64,000 nt of DNA, taken from contig CAYSGF010000027.1 of NCBI GenBank assembly GCA_964430275.1, positions 9,324 to 73,323 on the forward strand, read 5' to 3'. The position numbers and the translations under genes are program-made. The notes below the pieces were generated by a model that had not been told where the DNA came from, made no database searches, and saw only the letters and a program-made list of their open reading frames with translations. This stretch comes from DASTYK01 sp964430275 (GTDB lineage Bacteria; Gemmatimonadota; Gemmatimonadetes; Longimicrobiales; RSA9). This document shows positions 16,473 through 24,626 of the stretch, one piece after another (positions within the stretch are counted from its first letter, which is position 1; every line of letters starts with the position of its first letter).

Positions 16473-18170
16473 ATGATCCAGATCCAGCAGAACCGCCAGG
16501 ATTACGACGTCTGCATTGTCGGCTCCGGTGCAGGAGGCGGCATGGCGGCGTACATGCTGACGAAGGCCGGTGCGCGTGTGGCGCTGCTCGAGGCGGGCCC
16601 GAAGTGGTACGCCTCCGAAGACAGCGCGATGCTCACATGGGCGTACGAATCGCCGCGCCGCGGCGCATCCACACCGGACAAGCCGTTCGGCGAGTTCGAC
16701 GGGTGCATTGGCGGCTGGCAGGTGGAGGGCGAGCCATACACGACGGCGCCCGATACCCGCTTCGACTGGTGGCGCGCGCGCATGCTCGGTGGCCGCACGA
16801 ATCACTGGGGCCGCATCTCCCTGCGCTTCGGGCCTGACGATTTCCGCCGCGCGAGTATGGACGGCCTGGGCGACGACTGGCCGATCGGCTACGACGACGT
16901 CGCACCGTACTATGACGCGGTCGACCGGCTGATCGGCATCTTCGGCAGCCGTGAGGGGCTGCCGAACGATCCGGACGGCATCTTCCAGCCGGCGCCGCGC
17001 CCGCGCTGCTACGAGCTGCTCATCAAGGATGCCTGCGACCGGCTCGGCGTCACGTGCATTCCGGCGCGGCTGTCGGTCCTCACGCAGCCGTTTGGCGACC
17101 GTGTGCCGTGCCACTACTGCGGCCAGTGCGGGCGCGGGTGCATGACGAACTCGAACTTTTCGAGTCCCGAAGTCCTGATCCGCCCCGCACTCGCGACCGG
17201 CCGTCTCACGCTCCTGCTCGGCGCCATGGTCCGCGAGGTCGATGTGGATGCGCGCGGCCATGCGACCGGTGTGTCGTACATCGACAAGGCGAGCGGTGAG
17301 GAGCGCAGTGTACGTGCGCGGGTGGTGGTGCTCGCGGCAAGTGCCTGCGAAAGCGCGCGCCTGTTGCTCAACTCGAAGTCCTCGCTCTTCCCGGATGGAC
17401 TCGCGAACGGCAGCGGCAAGGTGGGGAAATACCTGACGGACACGACCGGCGCGGGCGTATCCGGCTTCATCCCCAGCATGATGGAGCGGCCGCCGCACAA
17501 CGAGGACGGCGCCGGCGGCGGCCACGTCTTCATGCCGTGGTGGCTCGACAACAGCACGCTCGATTTCCCGCGCGGCTACCACATCGAGGTCGGCGGCGGC
17601 TTCCACATGCCCGGCTACGGGTTCATGGGCGGTATCGAGCGCTATCCGTCCGGTGGCGGGTACGGCGCGCAGCTCAAGGAGGACTACCGCCGCTACTTCG
17701 GCGCGAGTGTCGGCTTCGCCGGCCGCGGTGAGATGGTGCCCAGCGAGGACTGCTACTGCGAGATCGATCCGCAGGTCGTCGACCGGTGGGGTATCCCGGT
17801 GCTTCGCTTTCACTGGAAGTGGAGCGACTACGAGATCGCGCAGGCGAAGCACATGCAGGACACCTTCCGCGCGATCATCGATGCGATGGGCGGCGAGGTG
17901 TTCTCGCCGATGCCGCCGCGCGAGGAGCACTACGGCCTGATGAACGGCGGCTCGATCATCCACGAGCTCGGCTGCGTGCGCATGGGCAACGATTCTGACG
18001 CCTCGGTCGTGAACGCGTACTGCCGCGCCCACGAAGTGCCGAACCTGTTCGTCGCCGACGGCGGGCCGTTCGTCAGCCAGCCCGACAAGAACCCGACCTG
18101 GACGATTCTCGCGCTGTCCATGCGCACGAGCGAGCACATCGCGGACCTGATGAAGCAGGGGGCACTGTGA
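16473..18170 (+). CDS. GMC-family sugar dehydrogenase, FAD-binding large subunit
   Basis: This 565-residue protein has an N-terminal FAD fold (VGSGAGGGMAAYML, residues 16-29). A HWGRISLRFGPDD segment and the C-terminal GMC signature follow, with catalytic His in GSIIHELGCVRMG and Asn in PDKNPTWTILALSMR. Four cysteines at 213, 216, 219 and 223 (PCHYCGQCGRGC) are placed as in FAD-dependent sugar dehydrogenases that hold an Fe-S cluster; cluster binding is inferred. It belongs to the gluconate-2-/glucoside-3-dehydrogenase group. It has no signal peptide and presumably rides through Tat bound to the small subunit encoded next, whose GTG overlaps its stop. Confidence 0.9.
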   Translation: MIQIQQNRQDYDVCIVGSGAGGGMAAYMLTKAGARVALLEAGPKWYASEDSAMLTWAYESPRRGASTPDKPFGEFDGCIGGWQVEGEPYTTAPDTRFDWWRARMLGGRTNHWGRISLRFGPDDFRRASMDGLGDDWPIGYDDVAPYYDAVDRLIGIFGSREGLPNDPDGIFQPAPRPRCYELLIKDACDRLGVTCIPARLSVLTQPFGDRVPCHYCGQCGRGCMTNSNFSSPEVLIRPALATGRLTLLLGAMVREVDVDARGHATGVSYIDKASGEERSVRARVVVLAASACESARLLLNSKSSLFPDGLANGSGKVGKYLTDTTGAGVSGFIPSMMERPPHNEDGAGGGHVFMPWWLDNSTLDFPRGYHIEVGGGFHMPGYGFMGGIERYPSGGGYGAQLKEDYRRYFGASVGFAGRGEMVPSEDCYCEIDPQVVDRWGIPVLRFHWKWSDYEIAQAKHMQDTFRAIIDAMGGEVFSPMPPREEHYGLMNGGSIIHELGCVRMGNDSDASVVNAYCRAHEVPNLFVADGGPFVSQPDKNPTWTILALSMRTSEHIADLMKQGAL

Positions 18171-18766
18171 GTGCGCTGAACCGCCGCGAGATGCTGCGCG
18201 TCATGGCGGCCGTGCCGCTGGCGCAGGCGCTGGGCGTGCCGCTGCCGACACTCCAGGGCGCCGCCGCACACGCGCACCATGCGACGCAGCAGGCCGCACC
18301 CTTCGTCGCCGAATTCTTCACGCCCCACGAGCTGCGCACCGTCACCCTCCTCGGAGACCTGATCATCCCGCGCGACGAACGCTCCGGCAGCGCGAGTGAT
18401 GCCGGTGTTCCGGCGTTCATCGATTTCATGATGATCGACCGGCCCGCGATGCAGGTGCCGATGCGCGGCGGAATCGCATGGCTCGACGGCGAGACGCACG
18501 ACCGCTTCGGCGTCGCCTTCGTCGATGCGAGCGACACGCAGCAGGCAGCGATCCTGGACGACATCGCGTGGCCCGCGCGTGCGCCGGCAGCGCTGAGCCA
18601 GGGCGTCGCGTTCTTCAATCGCTTCCGCGACCTGGTCGCATCCGGCTTCTGGTCGTCGCGCATGGGCGTCGAGGACGTGCGCTTCATGGGCAACACCGTC
18701 GTGCCGCAGTGGCAGGGCTGCCCGGAGCCCGCATTGCGACACCTCGGCGTCGCGTACGACGACTGA
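18167..18766 (+). CDS. Gluconate 2-dehydrogenase subunit 3 family, Tat-exported small subunit
   Basis: This 199-residue protein starts with GTG at 18167, overlapping the TGA of the large subunit (GTGA). It begins with a Tat-type signal, NRREMLRVMAAVPLAQALG. The mature part matches the gluconate_2-dh3 family, with FFTPHELRTVTLLGDLIIPRDERSG near residues 50-75 and a conserved AGVPAFIDF stretch. This subunit chaperones and exports the FAD subunit and is required for its activity. No dedicated cytochrome c subunit follows, so the periplasmic electron acceptor must be encoded elsewhere. Confidence 0.9.
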   Translation: MSALNRREMLRVMAAVPLAQALGVPLPTLQGAAAHAHHATQQAAPFVAEFFTPHELRTVTLLGDLIIPRDERSGSASDAGVPAFIDFMMIDRPAMQVPMRGGIAWLDGETHDRFGVAFVDASDTQQAAILDDIAWPARAPAALSQGVAFFNRFRDLVASGFWSSRMGVEDVRFMGNTVVPQWQGCPEPALRHLGVAYDD

Positions 18767-18770
18767 CGCC

Positions 18771-19943
18771 ATGGCGGAATCGACGGGCGTGCTGCGCTAC
18801 GGCATGATCGGCGGCGGGCCGGGCGCCTTCATCGGCGCCGTGCACCGGCGCGCGATCGAGTACGACGCACGTGCTCGCCTGGTCGCCGGCGCGTTTTCGT
18901 CCGATCCGGAACGCTCCCGCGCGCACGGCCGCACGCTCGGCCTCGACGACGCACGGGTGTATGGCGATTACGCGACCATGGCGGAGACAGAAGCGGCACG
19001 ACCGGAAAGGGACCGGCTCGACTTCGTCGTCATCGTCACGCCGAACCACCTCCACCATGACGCCGCTGCCGCCTTCCTCGAGCGCGGGTTCCACGTCGTG
19101 TGCGACAAGCCGCTCACGACGACACTCCCCGACGCCGAAGCGCTCTGCCGGCTCGCAGTGAAGTACGACCGGTTGCTCGCGGTCACGTATGTATACTCCG
19201 GCTACCCGATGGTTCGGCAGGCGCGTGCGCTCGTCGCGGCGGGCGCACTCGGCCGCATCCGTCGGGTGAGTGTGCAGTACACGCAGGGCTGGCTCGCGCA
19301 GCCGGTCGAGCGCACGGGGCACGGCGGCGCCGAATGGCGGACCGATCCCGCGCGCGCGGGTGCCGGTGCGCTCGGCGACATCGGTGTGCATGCCTTCCAC
19401 CTGATGTCGTGGGTAAGCGGGCTGGCGCCGGAGCGCCTGTTCGCGGACGTCGCGACCCACGTCGAGGGCAGACGCGTCGATGATGACGCGTGCGTGCTGC
19501 TGGAGTATGCCGGCGGCGCGCGCGGCCTGCTCGTGTGCACGCAGGTGGCCGGCGGTGTCGAGAACGACGTCCGGCTGCGCATCTCGGGCGAGCAGGGTAC
19601 ACTCGACTGGTCGCATGCGGAGCCGGAGCGGCTGGTACTGCACGAGGCGAGCGGCGGACAGCGCGTGTATACACGCAGCGGTCCGGACCTCGCGCCTGCC
19701 GCGGTGCGCGCGGCACGCCTGCCGCCGGGACATCCGGAAGGCTTTCACGACGCGTTCGCCAGCCTGTATGCGGGCGTTCTGCGCGTCATCGGCGCGCACG
19801 CCGCCGGCACGCCGCCGGACCGCCTCGACCTCGAGTTCCCCGACGGTGTGGCCGGCGCGGCAGGTGTGCACTTCATTCACACGGCGCTCCGCAGCAGCCG
19901 CGAGCGCGCGTGGGTGGATGCGACCTACACGCCGCCGTCCTGA
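18771..19943 (+). CDS. Gfo/Idh/MocA family oxidoreductase
   Basis: This 390-residue protein has an N-terminal NAD(P)-binding fold with GMIGGGPGAFIGAVHRRAI (residues 11-29), then FVVIVTPNHLHHDAA and the family hallmark CDKPLTTTLPDAEAL, where the Lys of the DKP motif is catalytic. The C-terminal alpha/beta domain includes GALGDIGVHAFHLMSWV, with the substrate-binding Asp and His. No signal peptide is seen, so it is cytoplasmic. It starts four bases after the small-subunit stop, in operon with the sugar dehydrogenase. It is probably an oxidoreductase that reduces or oxidises the keto-sugar once inside the cell. Confidence 0.92.
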   Translation: MAESTGVLRYGMIGGGPGAFIGAVHRRAIEYDARARLVAGAFSSDPERSRAHGRTLGLDDARVYGDYATMAETEAARPERDRLDFVVIVTPNHLHHDAAAAFLERGFHVVCDKPLTTTLPDAEALCRLAVKYDRLLAVTYVYSGYPMVRQARALVAAGALGRIRRVSVQYTQGWLAQPVERTGHGGAEWRTDPARAGAGALGDIGVHAFHLMSWVSGLAPERLFADVATHVEGRRVDDDACVLLEYAGGARGLLVCTQVAGGVENDVRLRISGEQGTLDWSHAEPERLVLHEASGGQRVYTRSGPDLAPAAVRAARLPPGHPEGFHDAFASLYAGVLRVIGAHAAGTPPDRLDLEFPDGVAGAAGVHFIHTALRSSRERAWVDATYTPPS

Positions 19944-20012
19944 TGGCACAGCCGCACGCATCCCAATGCCTCCCTTGCCGTTGATCGCAATCCATACGGA
20001 GCCAGGAGCAGC

Positions 20013-21017
20013 ATGATACGACCCGTCACGCTCTTCACGGGACAGTGGGCGGACATGCCGCTCGCGGAGCTCGCCGCGAAGGCACGCAGCTGGGGCTATG
20101 ACGGTCTGGAGCTGGCGTGCTGGGGCGATCACTTCGATGTCCGCCGCGCACTCGATGACGACGACTACTGTGCCGAGCGCCGCGCACTCCTCGGCGACCA
20201 TGGCCTGGACGTCTGGGCGATCAGCAACCATCTGGTCGGGCAGGCCGTGTGCGACCCGATCGACGAGCGGCACCGCGCGATCCTGCCAGCGCACGTGTGG
20301 GGTGATGGTGATCCCGATGGCGTACGGGCGCGCGCGGCGGACGAGATGATCGCGACCGCCCGCGCGGCCGCACGCCTGGGCGTGCGGATCGTCAACGGCT
20401 TCACCGGCTCACCGATCTGGCACCTGCTCTACAGTTTTCCGCCTGTGCCGATGGCGACGATCGACACCGGGTTCGCCGACTTCGCGCGCCGGTGGCAACC
20501 GATTCTCGACGTGTTCGGTGAGGTGGGCGTCGGCTTCGCACTCGAGGTGCATCCGACGGAGATCGCGTTCGACAGTGTCACTGCCGAGCGTACGCTCGCC
20601 GCCCTCGACGGCCATCCGGCCTTCGGCTTCAACTACGACCCGAGCCACTTCGGCTATCAGGGCGTGGATTACATCGGCTTCATCGAAGCACTCGGCGCGC
20701 GCATCCGCCACGTCCACATGAAGGACGCGTGGTGGGCGCATGCACCGCGCGCATCCGGCGTGTTCGGCGGCCACCTCGACTTCGGCGACGCGCGCCGTGC
20801 ATGGGACTTCCGCTCACCCGGGCGCGGCCGCATCGACTTCGACCGTGTGCTCCGCGCACTCCACCGCATCGGCTACGAGGGACCGCTGTCCGTGGAATGG
20901 GAGGACGCCGGCATGGACCGCGAGCATGGCGCGCGCGAGGCGTGTGCGTTCGTGCGTCGCATGGACTTCACGCCGTCGGTTCAGGCCTTCGACGCCGCGT
21001 TCGCGCGTGACGACTGA
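20013..21017 (+). CDS. Sugar phosphate isomerase/epimerase (AP endonuclease-2/xylose-isomerase-like TIM barrel)
   Basis: This 334-residue TIM-barrel protein has segments typical of the IolE/YcjR-type family: SWGYDGLELACWGDHFDVRRAL (metal and substrate face), ALEVHPTEIAFDS, FGFNYDPSHFGYQGVDY, and IRHVHMKDAWWA. The Glu, Asp, His and Glu metal ligands occur in GFALEVHPTE, NYDPSH, HVHMKD and LSVEWED. AGGAG at 20004-20008, five bases before the ATG, supports the start. In context it should isomerise the 3-keto sugar or its product in the cytoplasm. No signal peptide is present. Confidence 0.9.
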   Translation: MIRPVTLFTGQWADMPLAELAAKARSWGYDGLELACWGDHFDVRRALDDDDYCAERRALLGDHGLDVWAISNHLVGQAVCDPIDERHRAILPAHVWGDGDPDGVRARAADEMIATARAAARLGVRIVNGFTGSPIWHLLYSFPPVPMATIDTGFADFARRWQPILDVFGEVGVGFALEVHPTEIAFDSVTAERTLAALDGHPAFGFNYDPSHFGYQGVDYIGFIEALGARIRHVHMKDAWWAHAPRASGVFGGHLDFGDARRAWDFRSPGRGRIDFDRVLRALHRIGYEGPLSVEWEDAGMDREHGAREACAFVRRMDFTPSVQAFDAAFARDD

Positions 21018-22512
21018 GCCGCGGCACGGCATCAGCTCGGTCGCGGAGGCAGTCGCGCCCGTCGCTGCGATGTTCGTGCTGTTCGTGTCCGGTGCACTCG
21101 CGTTCGGCGCCAGCCAGGAGCTGCTCGTCGCTGTGCTGCTCGCCGCGGCCGCCATCGCCGGTGCGAGCGCGGTGCGCCACGGTGCCTCGTGGAGCGAAAT
21201 CCAGAGCGCGACGGGACGACGGCTCGCGGAAGTGCTCCCCGCCCTGCTGATCCTGCTGTCAATCGGCATCCTGATCGCGACGTGGGTGCTCGCCGGCACG
21301 ATCCCGTTCCTCGTGTACTGGGGCGTTCGCCTGGTCAGCCCCGAGCTGCTCGTGCCGACCGCTTTCCTCGCCACGGCAGCGATGTCGCTGTTCACCGGCA
21401 CGTCGTGGGGCTCGGCCGGGACGATCGGCATCGCGCTCGTGAGCACGGCAATCGCGCTCGGCGCACCAGTCGGCGCAACGGCCGGGGCCGTCGTGTCCGG
21501 CGCGTACTTCGGGGACAAGATCTCGCCGCTCTCCGACACGACGAACATCTGCGCGATCGCCGCCGACGTCTCCCTGTACCGGCACATCCGACACCTGCTC
21601 TACACGACCTTGCCTTCGTTCGTCGTCGCGCTGCTCGTGTACGTCATTGCCGCGCGCATCGGCGGAAGCGGTGCGTCGGGCGCGGTCGCCGCCGGCGCCG
21701 TCCTCACGGACATCGCGCACGTGTACTCGCTGCATCCGGTGGTGCTGCTGCCGCTCGCAGTCGCGGTCTGGGGCATTGCGCGCCGCACGCCAGCGGCCCT
21801 CGCGATCCTGATGTCATCCGTTGTCGCTGCAGCGCTCGGCGTGCTGCTCCAGGGCTTTGGCGTACACAGCGCGATTCTCGCGGCCGTGACGGGGTTCCGG
21901 GTCGAGATGATCACCCAGGCGGGCGTGGACGCGACAGGTCTGAGTGACGCGTTCATGCGACTCGCCGAGCGCGGCGGCCTCTATGGCATGGCGACGACCC
22001 TCATCGTGATCCTCGCCGCGTTCCTGCTCGCCGGCGCCATGGAGGTGTCGGGAGCGCTCGACCTGATCATCGGACGCATGCTCGGCGCCGTCGATTCCGT
22101 GTTCGGCCTCATTGCTGCAACGATGGCGGCCGGCGCGACGACGGTCGCGGTCACGAGCCATGCTGGTGTGACAGCCCTCGTGGTCGGCGGGCTCTTCAAG
22201 GATGCGTACGCGCAGCGCGGCCTGGCACCGGAGAACCTGTCACGCTCACTCGAGGATTCCGTCACGATTACGGAGCCGCTCATGCCGTGGTCCGTATCGG
22301 GCGTCTTCATGGCCGGCACCCTCGGCGTGCCGACACTCACATACGCACCGTGGGCCGTCTTCTGCTATGCGGGTCCGCTCTTCTCGCTGCTGATTGCAGG
22401 ACTCTACCGCCGAACCGGTTACGGCATTCGCCGCACACCGCCGCCGCCTGCGGAGGATCCCCGCGCGGCGACGACGGCTGCGGCTGCACCGGCTGTTCCT
22501 GTTTCGCGCTGA
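21007..22512 (+). CDS. NhaC-family Na+/H+ antiporter
   Basis: This 501-residue, roughly 12-helix membrane protein begins at GTG 21007, overlapping the end of the isomerase gene by eleven bases; the open frame upstream is only a shadow of that gene. The family region FTGTSWGSAGTIGIALVSTA plus GAYFGDKISPLSDTTNICA is clear, and a second such region, TSHAGVTALVVGGLFKDAY with SLEDSVTITEPLMPWS, lies near the C-terminus. NhaC proteins exchange Na+ (or organic anions, as in MleN) for protons. In this operon a role in uptake or export of a pathway acid is possible. Confidence 0.9.
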   Translation: MTTEPRHGISSVAEAVAPVAAMFVLFVSGALAFGASQELLVAVLLAAAAIAGASAVRHGASWSEIQSATGRRLAEVLPALLILLSIGILIATWVLAGTIPFLVYWGVRLVSPELLVPTAFLATAAMSLFTGTSWGSAGTIGIALVSTAIALGAPVGATAGAVVSGAYFGDKISPLSDTTNICAIAADVSLYRHIRHLLYTTLPSFVVALLVYVIAARIGGSGASGAVAAGAVLTDIAHVYSLHPVVLLPLAVAVWGIARRTPAALAILMSSVVAAALGVLLQGFGVHSAILAAVTGFRVEMITQAGVDATGLSDAFMRLAERGGLYGMATTLIVILAAFLLAGAMEVSGALDLIIGRMLGAVDSVFGLIAATMAAGATTVAVTSHAGVTALVVGGLFKDAYAQRGLAPENLSRSLEDSVTITEPLMPWSVSGVFMAGTLGVPTLTYAPWAVFCYAGPLFSLLIAGLYRRTGYGIRRTPPPPAEDPRAATTAAAAPAVPVSR

Positions 22513-24453
22513 TCAGCGCTCGTCCGACGCATCCGCGGTAATGCCGCTCAGCCGCCGGGCGATTTCGACCATGCGCACGAACTCCGCGCGGTAGCCGTTC
22601 GGATCGGCGCCGAGCGCACCGCGCGCCAGCGTCAGCACGTCACCGTAGCTCGTGGTGCCACGGTGCTCGGAATCGCGCAGCAGCATACCGAACGCCGCAA
22701 CGGACGCCGCAAAGCGCAGGTCCTCGGATGCCTTGCTGCGTGGCGTGCGAACGGGCACCTCCAGCAGCCGGCTGGTCGTTCCGGTCGGCGGCTTGTAACG
22801 CAGCTTCACGAACGCCAGCTCGGGGCCATTGCGCACGGCGTCGCCAGTGCGCTCCTGGTAGCGCAGCTCACCGGGCTCGCGGACCTCGACGGTGCCCTCG
22901 ACGCCGACGGGCACGAGCTCGTACAGAGCCGTGACGGTGTGGCCTGCACCCAGCTCGCCAGCGTCCTTGCGGTCATCATCGAAATCTTCCGCGGCGAGCA
23001 GCCGGTTCTCGTAGCCGATCAGCCGATAGGAACGCACGTGTGCGGGGTTGAACTCGACCTGCAGCTTCACGTCCTTGGCAATCGTGACGAGGGTACCGCC
23101 CAGCTCGGTGACGAGGACCTTGCGTGCTTCCGCGAGATCATCAATGTACGCATAGTTGCCGTTCCCGTGGTCGGCCAGCGCCTCCATCTTCGAGTCCTTC
23201 AGGTTGCCCGTGCCGAAGCCGAGCACGGTCAGGAACGTGCCCTGCTCGCGCTTCGCCTCGATCAGCCGCCGCATCTCCGCATCGCTCGACACGCCGACGT
23301 TGAAGTCCCCGTCGGTGGCCAGGATCACGCGGTTGTTGCCGTTGCGCAGATGACTGGCGCGCGCGATGTCGTACGCGAGCCGGATCCCCGCTCCGCCCGC
23401 AGTCGAGCCGCCCGCCTCGAGGGCTTCGATCGCGTCCAGGATCTCACTCTTCTCGCTGCCGGGCGTCGACTCGAGAACCACGCCGGCACTGCCGGCGTAG
23501 ACGACCAGCGCGACACGGTCCTGCGGCCGCAGCTCCTCGACGAGCAGCCGAAGCGCCTGCTTCAGCAACGGCAGCTTGTTCACTGGCGTCATCGAGCCGG
23601 ATACGTCGATGAGGAACACGAGATTGTTCGGTGGCAGATCGCTCATGTCGATGCGCCGCCCCTGCAGACTGATCCGAACGAGCTGATGCTGCGGCTGCCA
23701 GGGCGCCGACATTGCCTCCGTCACCACCGCGAACGGCTCCTCGCCGCGCGGCTGCGCCACCCGGTAGGGGAAGTAGTTGACCATCTCCTCGATGCGGACT
23801 GCGTCCTTCGGCGGCAGCGCACCGTCCTTCAGGTAGCGACGGATGTTGCTGTATGATGCACGGTCGACGTCGATCGAGAACGTCGACAGCGGATTCGCGC
23901 GCACGGACAGGAACGCGTTCTCCTCGATCGCTGCGTACGATTCCGTGTTCCACGCCTCGCGGCGCAGACGGTAGGACTCGAGACCCGGTGGTGCAGGAGA
24001 CACGGGCGGCATCGCGACGGAGCTCTGCATCGCTTCCGTACGCACGGCCGCTCGGTGCCTGCCCTCGCCGGGCAGCACTGGTGATTTGCTGGATGCATCC
24101 TGGGCCGTGACGGCGAGTGTTTCGAGCGTCACGCCAGCCGGCGTGAGCGCGAAGTCGACCGCCAGCGAGTCACGGGTCAGCGCGAGCTGACGCTGCTGCG
24201 TCTCGTAGCCGATCGTCTGCGCCACCAGCGTGATCGTACTGCCACGCAGGGAAGCCGGCAGCTGCAGCCGGTACTCGCCGCCGGATCCGCTCAGGGTGCC
24301 GTGGTGCTGGCCGGCAACGAGAATCTGCACGCCGGCGACCGGCGTTCCCGCGCCCGCATCGGTCACGTGTCCCGTGACCACGACCGTACGAGTGTGCGCA
24401 GCACCCGCCGCCAGCAGGGCGAGCAGGGGGATGGCGAGGAGTGGTTTCATCAC
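22513..24453 (-). CDS. YfbK-type von Willebrand factor A domain protein with N-terminal CarboxypepD-like domain
   Basis: This 646-residue exported protein has a signal peptide (about 1-21) and a carboxypeptidase-regulatory-like beta domain (about 24-105, VVVTGHVTDAGAGTPVAGVQ). Then comes the YfbK-specific N-terminal region (FLSVRANPLSTFSIDVDRAS). A VWA domain with an intact MIDAS (DVSGSM, residues 283-288) follows, and a C-terminal DUF3520-like region (about 480-640). VWA domains bind protein ligands through a metal. The surface or periplasmic role is unknown. The combination with a CarboxypepD-type domain is common in Bacteroidota- and Gemmatimonadota-like envelopes. It converges on the NhaC gene with no gap. 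Confidence 0.88.
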   Translation of the reverse strand: MMKPLLAIPLLALLAAGAAHTRTVVVTGHVTDAGAGTPVAGVQILVAGQHHGTLSGSGGEYRLQLPASLRGSTITLVAQTIGYETQQRQLALTRDSLAVDFALTPAGVTLETLAVTAQDASSKSPVLPGEGRHRAAVRTEAMQSSVAMPPVSPAPPGLESYRLRREAWNTESYAAIEENAFLSVRANPLSTFSIDVDRASYSNIRRYLKDGALPPKDAVRIEEMVNYFPYRVAQPRGEEPFAVVTEAMSAPWQPQHQLVRISLQGRRIDMSDLPPNNLVFLIDVSGSMTPVNKLPLLKQALRLLVEELRPQDRVALVVYAGSAGVVLESTPGSEKSEILDAIEALEAGGSTAGGAGIRLAYDIARASHLRNGNNRVILATDGDFNVGVSSDAEMRRLIEAKREQGTFLTVLGFGTGNLKDSKMEALADHGNGNYAYIDDLAEARKVLVTELGGTLVTIAKDVKLQVEFNPAHVRSYRLIGYENRLLAAEDFDDDRKDAGELGAGHTVTALYELVPVGVEGTVEVREPGELRYQERTGDAVRNGPELAFVKLRYKPPTGTTSRLLEVPVRTPRSKASEDLRFAASVAAFGMLLRDSEHRGTTSYGDVLTLARGALGADPNGYRAEFVRMVEIARRLSGITADASDER

Positions 24454-24626
24454 GACCTCCGTGTGGGCAGCAGGCCGGCGTAGCAGAGTGCGCGGCCGGT
24501 CGATCTGCTGCTTTCACCCCGCAATGACGCCGGACCCTCTATTGCTTGCACATCCGCCTGCGCGTTTGCGGTCATCGAGGTCGGCGGGCATTATCCCGCA
24601 GCCACTTACCCGAGACCCGCCGCCCC

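Noticed and set aside
14955..18137. Minus-strand open frame of 1060 codons across the MFS-hydrolase and GMC dehydrogenase genes
   Set aside because: It is an antisense shadow of the GMC gene joined to an out-of-frame stretch of the MFS gene. It is Arg/Ala/His-rich without any domain, and both real genes have full domain support.
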